Shown: positions 5,621 through 12,243 of the stretch, piece after piece
How positions within the stretch are numbered: the first letter of the stretch is position 1
Layout: each line of letters begins with the position of its first letter
Assembly: GCF_910587525.1 (NCBI RefSeq)
Contig: NZ_CAJULS010000030.1
Span: forward strand, 1 to 19,719
From: an uncultured Oscillibacter sp.
GTDB lineage: Bacteria > Bacillota > Clostridia > Oscillospirales > Oscillospiraceae
Length of the DNA: 19,719 bases
Reading direction: 5' to 3'
Translations under genes and position numbers: made by a program
The notes under the pieces: generated by a model
Told to the model about the DNA's origin: nothing
Database searches by the model: none
What the model saw: the letters and a program-made list of their open reading frames with translations, nothing else

Positions 5621-5655
5621 ATTGACCTATTGAAATTAGGGTGATATTGACCTAT
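5621..5655. promoter_or_regulatory. Candidate XRE operators: two ATTGACCTAT repeats
   Basis: Direct repeats ATTGACCTAT at 5621-5630 and 5646-5655, 25 bp apart start to start. The first touches the -35 (TTGAAA) and the second overlaps the -10 (TATAAT) of the plus-strand promoter. The first also overlaps the near-palindrome GTCAAATTGAC (5616-5626). This is a standard repressor layout; the protein that binds is inferred. Confidence 0.6.
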
Positions 5656-5658
5656 AAT
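5630..5658 (+). promoter_or_regulatory. Promoter of the 83-aa gene
   Basis: TTGAAA (5630-5635), 17-bp spacer, perfect TATAAT (5653-5658). The start near 5665 would leave only about 11 nt before the ATG, just enough for the GAGGTG ribosome binding site (5665-5670), so the leader is very short. Confidence 0.8.
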
Positions 5659-5675
5659 GTAAATGAGGTGACTAT

Positions 5676-5927
5676 ATGAAACATTCAACTTTTGAGGAGC
5701 TGTTTGCCCAAGCTATTGGCACGGAAGTGCTGAAATACCTGTCACATGAAGACGCATGGAAAACTCTGGTCCAAGGGGTGGAATCCACCGCTCTACCGGT
5801 ATTAACAAAAATCCAGGCCATCCTGAACGACGAAGCTCTGGACGACCCAGCCTGCTTCCGCCGCATTGACGCCATTGTGGAGGCCTTCCACCAAAGCGGC
5901 CTCAGCACCACCCGCCACGACTTCTGA
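5676..5927 (+). CDS. Small hypothetical protein divergent from an XRE regulator
   Basis: 83 aa, acidic, predicted mostly helical (TFEELFAQAIGTEVLKYLSHEDAW, then VLTKIQAILNDEALDDPACFRRIDAIVEAFHQSG); no signal peptide, membrane segment or known motif that I recognise. GAGGTG (5665-5670) lies 5 nt before the ATG, the promoter is strong and a perfect terminator follows directly, so it is a complete single-gene unit. Size, acidity and divergent XRE neighbour match the 84-aa gene at 3142, although the sequences are not obviously related. Function unknown; a regulated partner or target of the XRE protein is the simplest guess. Confidence 0.75.
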   Translation: MKHSTFEELFAQAIGTEVLKYLSHEDAWKTLVQGVESTALPVLTKIQAILNDEALDDPACFRRIDAIVEAFHQSGLSTTRHDF

Positions 5928-5963
5928 AAAGACCGCCCGGCGCTTTTGCGCCGGGCGGTCTTT
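5928..5963. terminator. Bidirectional terminator, perfect 16-bp stem
   Basis: AAAGACCGCCCGGCGC (5928-5943), loop TTTT, GCGCCGGGCGGTCTTT (5948-5963), followed by CTTC. A on one side and T on the other make it work both ways: for the 83-aa gene (plus) and for the convergent SLH gene (minus), which ends 15 nt away. Confidence 0.92.
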
Positions 5964-5978
5964 CTTCGGTGACACAGA

Positions 5979-8900
5979 TCACATGAGGCTGTAGAGAATC
6001 TTCGCCATCTGGCCCCGGGTGATGTTGTTATTGGGCCTGAACGTGCCGTCGGTATAGCCGCTGAGGATTCCCTGGGCCGCCATGGTCTGGATATAGAAAG
6101 CGGCATAGGCGGGGATCTTCCCGGCATCGGTGAAGGTCAGGCTCGCCAGGGCATAGCCCTTCTCCTGGCTCCGTCCGATCATGGCCGCCGCCTGGGCGCG
6201 GGTCAGGTTCCCGTCAGGGTTGAGGTAGAGCTTCCCGTCCTGGCCCTGGGTGCCGGTGACCACGCCCTCGGCGTACAGCGCCCGGACCGCCGGGAGAGCA
6301 GACTCCGGAATCTTGCTCAGGTCCGCGAAGGGCAGGGACACGCCTGTATACTTCGCCGGGTCCAGCTTCAGGGTGTTGTACAGCATCACGGAGAAGTCCA
6401 GCCGGGTCAGCAGCTGGTCGGGGCGGAAGGTCCCGTCCGCGTAGCCCTTGGAGATGTTGTGGTCGTACAGGTAGTCGCAGTAGTCCGCGCCCCAGTACGC
6501 CGCCGTATCCCTGAACCTGCGCTCCCCGCCGCCGGCAGGGATGTCCGCCGAGCAGCGTCCGATGTTGCCGGAGCCGTCCCGGGCGGTGACGGTGACCCGG
6601 TGGGCCGCGCCGTCCAGCCCGGGCAGGGCGGCGGAGAGGGCGCCGGTCTTGCTGTCATAGGTGAAGGCCAGGGGCCTGCCGTCGTAGGTCACGGACACGG
6701 AGGACTGGGGCAGCACGCCGTCCACGCCGTCCTGGACCGTGCCGGTGAGGGTGCTGCCGCTGACCTGGGCCGTGACCGCGGGCACCACGGTGTCCACAGT
6801 ATTGTCAAAGGAGGCAGCGATGTGGTCGATATAGACCGTGCCGGTGCGGGCGGTCTCCGGGTAGGTAACGATCTCCGCTCCAGTCGCTTCATCGTAGGTG
6901 TATACCGGCTCCCCGGCACTGACCCGCAGGCCCTGGATGGAGAAGCTCATCTGGGGCAGCGCCACAGACACCTGTTTCCAGCCGGTGAAGTCCAGCGTGG
7001 CCGCGGGCAGGACCTGAAGCTCCTCCGTGCCGTCGTCATACAGCAGGGACAGAACGTTGTTGGAGCCGTCGCCGTAAACCCACAGATTCAGACTCGTATA
7101 GAGCTGCCGGTTCACCGGCGTATCCAGGAACGCACGCCAATCCGCGGCAAAACCGCGCCCCTCCGCCAGGGTGTAGTCCAGTTTGCCGGAACCCTGGCCC
7201 AGCCGCACGGTCTCCGGAGCCGTGGAGCGGCTGAACTGGAGCCCTTCGCCAAAGATGCCGTCAAAGATGGTGGCCGCGCTCTCAAAGTCCTCCACCGGCT
7301 GGATGGAGAAGTTGGACACCGTCACCTGGATCGAGGCGCTCCGTCCCCCGGCGAAGACGGTGATGACGCCCTCACCGGGCATAGCCGCCGTAAAGTTTCC
7401 CTGCGCGTCAATGCTCCCGATATTGCCCTCCACCGTCCAGGTGAAGGCCTCCGGGTCGGCCTTCAGGGACTTGTGCTGATAGGCCGCGGTGGCGGTCAGC
7501 TGTGTCACGGTGCCGGGGGCGGTCCCCAGCGTGCTGAGGGCAGTGCCGTCGGCGCTGCGGATGGCAAGAGCGTCCGGTGTGGTGACGGCGTGGATGGTAG
7601 TGGTGCCCGTCCTGCGGCCGCTGCCGGCGGTGACGGTGACCTCGCCGCCGGAGAGAGGCGTGGTCAGCACATTGCCGTCCAGCTGGCCGCCGTCGGTCTC
7701 CAGCCGGTAGTCCTCCTGCATGGGGATGAAATTGGTGTCCACGGCGGAGGCGGAGATGGTCACCTTGCTGCCCGCCAGCACATACTGGTTGTCCGCCTGA
7801 ACGTAGAAGTGGCTCAGCTCCCCAGTGGGCTGATTGGGGGCCACGAGAAAGACCTGGTTGGACACCTTCCGCTCGGCGCCGTCGGAGGGCCGGTTGACGG
7901 TACCGGTCTCCAGCTTGTCCGGCGCGGTGACCGCCAGCGTGGTGGAGCCGCCGCCGTCCAGGCACAGCGCGGTGACGCAGCCCAGCTCGATCATACGCCT
8001 GGCCACCTGGTCCATGGACGCGCCCACGGAATAGCCGGAGCGGCGGCCGTCGATGGTGTAGAAAATCACACTGCCGTCATAGCGCACGCCCACGGCGGTG
8101 CGGGGGTTCACACCGGTGGGCAGGCCCGCCACCACGGCGCCGTCGGCTACCAGGGAGTACAGGGCTCCCACGGCGTACTCCACATCGTTCCACTCCTCGC
8201 CGGCGGCGCCGGCCTCCAGGGTAATGGTGGTACCCACGGGGATGTTCCGCAGGGCGTCCACATGGTAGGCGTCGGATTTCAGGTTGGCGGAGAGGACAAA
8301 CTGGTCCGGCCTCATGGCCGTTGCAGAGGTGGTCTCCTCCACCCGCTCCACCACGGCAGTGACAGTCTCGCCGATGGAGAGGCGGCCCTCCTGAATGGTG
8401 CAGAGCACGTCCACTCCAGCCTCGGTATTGCCGGTGGTGTGCTTGCTGTTGAAGTCGTAGGTATAGAGGTAGGTCCCCCCGTCGGAGACCCGGGCCTTGT
8501 TCACCGCGGTGAGCTGGCGGGAGACCTCCCCGCCATAGCCCTCGGCGTCCATATAGCCCAGGCGGGCAGTGACCTTCACGCCGGGCTTGCCGATGGCGGC
8601 GGTGCCGTCGGCCCGGAAGCCGATGGCGTAATAGCCGCCGTCGCTGCTGCGCAGCACTCCCTCGGAGATCACAAGTCCAATGGGCAGGCCGGTATTGACG
8701 TTGTAAAAATCGCCGTTGATGCCCGCCACCACGCGCCAGCCCTGGCGCTCCAGCTCCCGGGCCGTATCGGAGACAGAGTTCCGGTCAGTGAGGACCTGCC
8801 CGTAGGTGACAATGGGCGTCACGTCCGGATTGGGCGTGTATGTAATCAGGTTCTCCGTTCGCATATCGTTATACGCCGTGCTCCAGAAGGTGTTGGTGGA

Positions 8901-9044
8901 GAGCTGGGTGTCCTGGTGCAGCAGCGTGTCCAGGGCTGTCAAATCCTCGCCCATGGCGTCCGATGCCGCGGCGCTCAGGCCCAGGGAGAGGATCAGGGAC
9001 AGCGCCAGGAGCAGCGCCAGGGTCTTGCGGAAAAATATTTTCAT
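5979..9044 (-). CDS. Secreted phosphodiester glycosidase-domain protein with three SLH repeats
   Basis: 1021-aa exported surface protein. Signal peptide: KIFFRK, then a hydrophobic core LALLLALSLILSLGLS ending near AAA-SD (about 27/28). Residues about 75-405 match the phosphodiester glycosidase / NAGPA-like family: GINGDFYN (108-115), VGVRYDGSVIFYTIDGR and CLDGGGSTT (around 361-369). Bacterial members are linked to cleavage of sugar-phosphodiesters in exopolysaccharide or cell wall. The middle (about 410-840) looks like beta-rich Ig-like and carbohydrate-binding-like modules. Three SLH repeats close the protein (about 842-905, 906-970, 971-1021, with YADGTFRP and YTDGTFRP), anchoring it to pyruvylated wall polymer. 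GGAGG lies 6 nt before the ATG. It is monocistronic, with its own promoter and terminator. The substrate is unknown. Confidence 0.9.
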   Translation of the reverse strand: MKIFFRKTLALLLALSLILSLGLSAAASDAMGEDLTALDTLLHQDTQLSTNTFWSTAYNDMRTENLITYTPNPDVTPIVTYGQVLTDRNSVSDTARELERQGWRVVAGINGDFYNVNTGLPIGLVISEGVLRSSDGGYYAIGFRADGTAAIGKPGVKVTARLGYMDAEGYGGEVSRQLTAVNKARVSDGGTYLYTYDFNSKHTTGNTEAGVDVLCTIQEGRLSIGETVTAVVERVEETTSATAMRPDQFVLSANLKSDAYHVDALRNIPVGTTITLEAGAAGEEWNDVEYAVGALYSLVADGAVVAGLPTGVNPRTAVGVRYDGSVIFYTIDGRRSGYSVGASMDQVARRMIELGCVTALCLDGGGSTTLAVTAPDKLETGTVNRPSDGAERKVSNQVFLVAPNQPTGELSHFYVQADNQYVLAGSKVTISASAVDTNFIPMQEDYRLETDGGQLDGNVLTTPLSGGEVTVTAGSGRRTGTTTIHAVTTPDALAIRSADGTALSTLGTAPGTVTQLTATAAYQHKSLKADPEAFTWTVEGNIGSIDAQGNFTAAMPGEGVITVFAGGRSASIQVTVSNFSIQPVEDFESAATIFDGIFGEGLQFSRSTAPETVRLGQGSGKLDYTLAEGRGFAADWRAFLDTPVNRQLYTSLNLWVYGDGSNNVLSLLYDDGTEELQVLPAATLDFTGWKQVSVALPQMSFSIQGLRVSAGEPVYTYDEATGAEIVTYPETARTGTVYIDHIAASFDNTVDTVVPAVTAQVSGSTLTGTVQDGVDGVLPQSSVSVTYDGRPLAFTYDSKTGALSAALPGLDGAAHRVTVTARDGSGNIGRCSADIPAGGGERRFRDTAAYWGADYCDYLYDHNISKGYADGTFRPDQLLTRLDFSVMLYNTLKLDPAKYTGVSLPFADLSKIPESALPAVRALYAEGVVTGTQGQDGKLYLNPDGNLTRAQAAAMIGRSQEKGYALASLTFTDAGKIPAYAAFYIQTMAAQGILSGYTDGTFRPNNNITRGQMAKILYSLM

Positions 9045-9065
9045 AATTTGCCTCCAAAAGGTCCC

Positions 9066-9091
9066 CCGGCGGCGGAATGTCCGGCCGCCGG
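9066..9091 (-). repeat. Hairpin in the SLH gene leader
   Basis: CCGGCGGC (9066-9073) and GCCGCCGG (9084-9091), 8-bp stem with a 10-nt loop, between the promoter and the ribosome binding site of the SLH gene. No U-tract; possibly a stabilising 5' structure. Confidence 0.4.
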
Positions 9092-9134
9092 ATCTGCCCC
9101 GTCAAAGCAGGGCCAGTCTACATAATACCTGTCC

Positions 9135-9163
9135 AGAATACCACATCCGGCGACTAAAGTAAA
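9135..9163 (-). promoter_or_regulatory. Promoter of the SLH gene
   Basis: Minus-strand TTTACT (9163-9158), 17-bp spacer, TATTCT (9140-9135), with TGG before the -10, as in the strong promoter at 147-175. The start near 9128 gives a leader of about 85 nt. The remaining 9164-9271 is AT-rich with no other feature seen. Confidence 0.65.
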
Positions 9164-9271
9164 TGTCCATTTAATTACAAAATTCTTCCGGTTTCACCAA
9201 AATCTTCATCCGTCCCATAAAAAGGACGCGTCTTCCCGGAAAAATGTTCCCCTGTCCTGCAAAAATTTTCT

Positions 9272-9300
9272 TGGAAACCCCGGCCAGGTGTACTATAATG
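9272..9300 (+). promoter_or_regulatory. Ferredoxin promoter
   Basis: TTGGAA (9272-9277), 17-bp spacer, perfect TATAAT (9295-9300), about 35 nt before the ferredoxin start codon. Confidence 0.8.
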
Positions 9301-9335
9301 AAAGTGGATCACAGAGCCGAAAAGGAGGTTTTTTC

Positions 9336-9521
9336 ATGACTGTCACTGTGGACGCCGCCAGCTGCATCGGATGCAGCATGTGCGCCTATGCCGCTCCCGG
9401 CATCTTCCGCATGGAGAACCGGGTCTCCACCGTCCTGCCGGAGCCCGATGAGACCCAGTATGACCGGGCCGCCGGCGCCGCCAACCGCTGCCCTGTCAAC
9501 GCTATCAAGATCAGGAAATAG
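9336..9521 (+). CDS. Small [4Fe-4S] ferredoxin
   Basis: 61-aa cytosolic electron carrier with a single cubane cluster bound by C10, C13, C16 and C52 (SCIGCSMC and the distal CPVNAI), the monocluster type in which the second CxxCxxC motif is replaced (here the sequence after C16 is AYAAPGIF). The start at 9336 is supported by GGAGG (9324-9328) 7 nt upstream; the in-frame extension to 9288 would begin inside the promoter. It has its own promoter and terminator; the redox partner is not evident from neighbours. Oddity: its last six codons and stop lie inside one arm of a perfect 30-bp inverted repeat. Confidence 0.93.
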   Translation: MTVTVDAASCIGCSMCAYAAPGIFRMENRVSTVLPEPDETQYDRAAGAANRCPVNAIKIRK

Positions 9522-9564
9522 GGGGAGGAGCCACGGCTCCTCCCCCTATTTCCTGATCTTGATA
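9503..9564 (+). terminator. Perfect 30-bp inverted repeat at the end of the ferredoxin gene
   Basis: Arms 9503-9532 and 9535-9564 are perfectly complementary with a 2-nt centre (AC). The left arm runs through the ferredoxin codons for AIKIRK and the stop into GGGGGAGGAGCC; the right arm is its mirror complement ending CTTGATA. As RNA it is a very stable hairpin, but no T-run follows (CCATCC), so it is not a textbook terminator and would put the stop codon in the stem. Confidence 0.75.
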
Positions 9565-9630
9565 CCATCCAAATATGAAGCGGACTTCGCCCCTCCATAC
9601 TCCCCCTTAATGTCAATCCCAATAAATCGA

Positions 9631-9658
9631 AAAAGAGGAGCCATACGGCTCCCCTTTT
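9631..9658 (-). terminator. Terminator of the thiolase gene
   Basis: GGAGCC (9637-9642), ATAC, GGCTCC (9647-9652), flanked by AAAAG and CCTTTT. On the minus strand the stem is followed by TCTTTTTCG, a good U-tract, 24 nt after the thiolase stop. It may also help stop ferredoxin transcripts. Its GGAGCC/GGCTCC core is the same as the centre of the palindrome at 9503-9564. Confidence 0.8.
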
Positions 9659-9682
9659 CGTCCTGCGTCACAGGGTTTCAGC

Positions 9683-10939
9683 TCAGCACTTCTCCACCAC
9701 AACGGCGGTACCCATGCCGCCGCCGATGCACAGGGTAGCCAAACCCTTCTTGGCCTCGGGACGCTTCATCATCTCGTGGACCAGGGTCACGATGATGCGG
9801 GCGCCGGAGGCGCCGACGGGGTGGCCCAGGGAGATGGCGCCGCCGTTGACGTTCAGCTTGGCAGGGTCGATGCCCAGCTCCCGGCCCACAGCGATGGACT
9901 GGGCGGCAAAGGCCTCGTTGGCCTCGATCAGGTCGATGTCGTCGATGGTGACGCCGGCCTTCTTCATAGCCGCGCGGGAGGCGGGCACAGGGCCCACGCC
10001 CATGATCTTGGGATCCACACCGCCCTGGCCCCAGCCGATCAGCTTGACCATAGGCTTGAGGCCATACTTCTCAACGGCCTCGCCGGAGGCCAGAATGATG
10101 GCGGCGGCGCCGTCGTTGATGCCGGAGGCGTTGGCGGCGGTGACGCGCTGCTGGCCCTTGTCCTCGGTCTCCTGCTTGCCGGTGACCTCAAAGGTGTGAA
10201 CCACCTCGGGGTTGGGGGACTCGGGACCCACGGGGAAGGCGCCCCGGAGCTTTGCAATGCCCTCGGCGGTGACGCCGGCCTTGGGATACTCGTCCTTCTT
10301 AAACTCCACAATGTCCTTCTTGACCTTCACGGGCACGGGAACGATCTCATCGTCAAACCGGCCGGCGGCCTGGGCGGCCTCAGCCTTCTGCTGGGAGGCG
10401 GCGGCAAACTCGTCCTGCTCCTTGCGGGTGATGCCCCAGATGTCGTTGATGTTCTCGGCAGTGGTGCCCATGTGGTAGTTGTTGTAGGCATCCCACAGGC
10501 CGTCCTTGATCATCTCGTCCACCAGCTTCTTGTCGCCCATGCGGGCGCCCCAGCGGGCGTCGGGAGCCAGGAAGGGAGCGGCGCTCATGTTCTCGGTGCC
10601 GCCGCAGACCACAACGTCGGAGTCGCCGGCCAGGATGGAGCGGGCGCCCTCGATGACAGACTTCATACCGGAGCCGCAGACCATGCCCACGGTGTAGGCA
10701 GGAACAGAGTAGGGGATGCCGGCCTTGATGGAGACCTGGCGGGCCACGTTCTGCCCAAGACCCGCGGTCAGAATGCAGCCGAACATCAGCTCGTCCACCT
10801 GCTCCGGCTTCACGCCGGCGCGGTTCAGAGCCTCTTTGACCACGATAGCGCCCATCTCGGCGGCGGGGGTGTTCTTCAGGCTGCCGCCGAAAGAGCCGAT
10901 AGCGGTTCTGCAGCAGCTGACGATATAAAGATCTTTCAT
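9683..10939 (-). CDS. thlA: Acetyl-CoA acetyltransferase (thiolase)
   Basis: Condenses two acetyl-CoA to acetoacetyl-CoA, the first step of clostridial butyrate or related pathways, or runs in reverse. Cytosolic. Catalytic residues of the thiolase fold are present: nucleophile C88 (VGMVCGSGMKS), NEAFA (341-345), H373 (GGAISLGHPVGASGAR) and C404 (LCIGGGMG). 418 aa, about 25 longer than the usual 390-395: the excess is an insertion at about 236-264 (FPVGPESPNPEVVHTFEVTG and an acidic stretch) just before the conserved NASGINDGAAA. GGAGG lies 6 nt before the ATG. It has its own strong promoter; no other butyrate genes are adjacent. Symbol by similarity; atoB is an equal alternative. Confidence 0.93.
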   Translation of the reverse strand: MKDLYIVSCCRTAIGSFGGSLKNTPAAEMGAIVVKEALNRAGVKPEQVDELMFGCILTAGLGQNVARQVSIKAGIPYSVPAYTVGMVCGSGMKSVIEGARSILAGDSDVVVCGGTENMSAAPFLAPDARWGARMGDKKLVDEMIKDGLWDAYNNYHMGTTAENINDIWGITRKEQDEFAAASQQKAEAAQAAGRFDDEIVPVPVKVKKDIVEFKKDEYPKAGVTAEGIAKLRGAFPVGPESPNPEVVHTFEVTGKQETEDKGQQRVTAANASGINDGAAAIILASGEAVEKYGLKPMVKLIGWGQGGVDPKIMGVGPVPASRAAMKKAGVTIDDIDLIEANEAFAAQSIAVGRELGIDPAKLNVNGGAISLGHPVGASGARIIVTLVHEMMKRPEAKKGLATLCIGGGMGTAVVVEKC

Positions 10940-11064
10940 GATGTTCCTCCGTTTTATAAAAATTTTCTCGGCGGCCCCGGACCGCCATGGAGCACAAAGT
11001 CGGGAGGCGGAAAAGCGCCATGTTAATTTTTTGACAAATGTCGCCCCTCCGCTTCTTAGGTTTT

Positions 11065-11093
11065 ATTATAGAGCGTATTTTTCGCTTCGTCAA
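11065..11093 (-). promoter_or_regulatory. Thiolase promoter
   Basis: TTGACG (11093-11088), 17-bp spacer, perfect TATAAT (11070-11065) on the minus strand. The start near 11058 leaves a leader of about 120 nt. Strong, as expected for a central-metabolism enzyme. Confidence 0.85.
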
Positions 11094-11169
11094 TGGGCAA
11101 AGTTTCGATTTCCATTTTTCGTTAAATATTTGACAATACGTTATGTATTTTTCGTCACCTTGACGAAAA
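11077..11169. promoter_or_regulatory. Candidate operator region upstream of thiolase
   Basis: ATTTTTCG occurs three times (11077-11084 in the promoter spacer, 11114-11121, 11147-11154). The last copy is part of an inverted repeat TTTTCGTCA / TGACGAAAA (11149-11157 and 11161-11169, 3-nt centre) whose half-site also resembles the -35 region (TTGACGAAGCGAAAA on the minus strand). It does not fit a terminator for the lipoprotein gene, as no U-tract follows. The regulator is unknown; it does not look like a Rex site. Confidence 0.4.
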
Positions 11170-11177
11170 GGGCCCCT

Positions 11178-12185
11178 TTACCCTGCCCGAACCAGTCCCG
11201 CAGAGAAGTCCGCCGGGTCCAAAGCCTGATAGGCCTCCGTCAGCTGCACCGCTGCGTTCTCCGCCGCCTCCTGAAGCAGGTGGTCAAAGTATTCCTCCTC
11301 CACGCCGCTTTTGTCCGCCTCCACCCGAAGGAGGATGGAAAGCCCCTCTCCAGTCTCCAGGATACCGGAACACTGTCCCGCCTCCAGGGCCTGGGCGGCC
11401 GCCTCCAGTGTCTCCTCCAGCGCTCCATCTCCCAGGGCAAAGGTATCAAACTCCTCCGGAACCTCTGCCGCCAGGACGGCAAACTCCGCCGCCAGGTCTT
11501 CCGCCGCATTCAGCCGGGCAAAAGCCTCCGCCGCCCGCTGCCGGGCGGCTTCCCGGTCCTCCCCGGCAGCGAAAAACAGCCGGTCCACCGTAATCCGCCC
11601 CTGCTCCACGGCAAATGCCTCCAGTGCCTCCGGCTCCGGGGCCAAGGCGCTGCCCTCCTGGCAATAGAGGCTGTACAGCTTGGCGTACAGCCGCCCCACA
11701 CCGGTGAGCTCCTCCATCCGCGCCCGGTCCAGCCCCATCTCCGCCAGGGCCTGGAGGTATGCCTTCTCTCCGCCGTACTCTGCTGTCTTCTCCGCCCAGG
11801 CGGCTTCCAGGGCAGCCTGGTCCTCCTCGTCCAGGGCACAGCCATGGAAATCCGCCCAGTTCTCCACCGTGGCGTAGAGGGCCGTGTCCGCCAGGGCCTG
11901 GTCCTTGACGTAGTCCGCCAGGGTGCCCCCCTCCACCGGCGCATTCCAGTCCAGTGTCAGGCCGGCGGCGCGGTACTGCTCCCGGAGCCGCCCGCAGCAG
12001 CGCTCCAGCCAGTAAAAATACCGCCATGCCGGCACCTCCCGGCCGTCCACTGTCAGCAGCACCGCATCCTCCTCCACCCCGGAAGTCCGTTGAAAAAGTC
12101 CCTGGCCCCGGTTGTCCTCCCTGACGCCGCAGGCGGTCAGGGTCAGGCACAGCACAAGGGCCAGGGCAGCTGCGTATTGTTTCAT
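11178..12185 (-). CDS. PrsA/SurA-like foldase lipoprotein
   Basis: 335-aa lipoprotein, probably on the outer face of the membrane. Signal peptide MKQYAAALALVLCLTLTAC with lipobox LTAC (C19 is the lipidated Cys). The N-terminal half has the SurA-N/PrsA-like pattern VDGREVPAWRYFYWL and DYVKDQALADTALYATVENWA. The region ITVDRLFFA through GILETGEGLSILLRVEA resembles a parvulin-type peptidyl-prolyl isomerase domain, but degenerate, so a chaperone role without strong isomerase activity is possible. The start at 12185 is chosen over an upstream in-frame GTG (12203) because GGAGGAG lies 8 nt before it and it begins the signal peptide. It is the last gene of the glmU-prs-pth-mfd operon, 58 nt after mfd. 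Confidence 0.82.
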   Translation of the reverse strand: MKQYAAALALVLCLTLTACGVREDNRGQGLFQRTSGVEEDAVLLTVDGREVPAWRYFYWLERCCGRLREQYRAAGLTLDWNAPVEGGTLADYVKDQALADTALYATVENWADFHGCALDEEDQAALEAAWAEKTAEYGGEKAYLQALAEMGLDRARMEELTGVGRLYAKLYSLYCQEGSALAPEPEALEAFAVEQGRITVDRLFFAAGEDREAARQRAAEAFARLNAAEDLAAEFAVLAAEVPEEFDTFALGDGALEETLEAAAQALEAGQCSGILETGEGLSILLRVEADKSGVEEEYFDHLLQEAAENAAVQLTEAYQALDPADFSAGLVRAG

Positions 12186-12243
12186 ATCTCCCGCTCCTCC
12201 CACAAAGGTTGTCCTGTGACATCCTATGCGGCAGGGGCATGGG

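Noticed and set aside
6459..9125. Plus-strand open frame of 888 codons opposite the SLH gene
   Set aside because: Antisense shadow of a GC-rich gene: Gly/Val/His-rich, no domains, while the minus strand has a signal peptide, enzyme motifs and SLH repeats.
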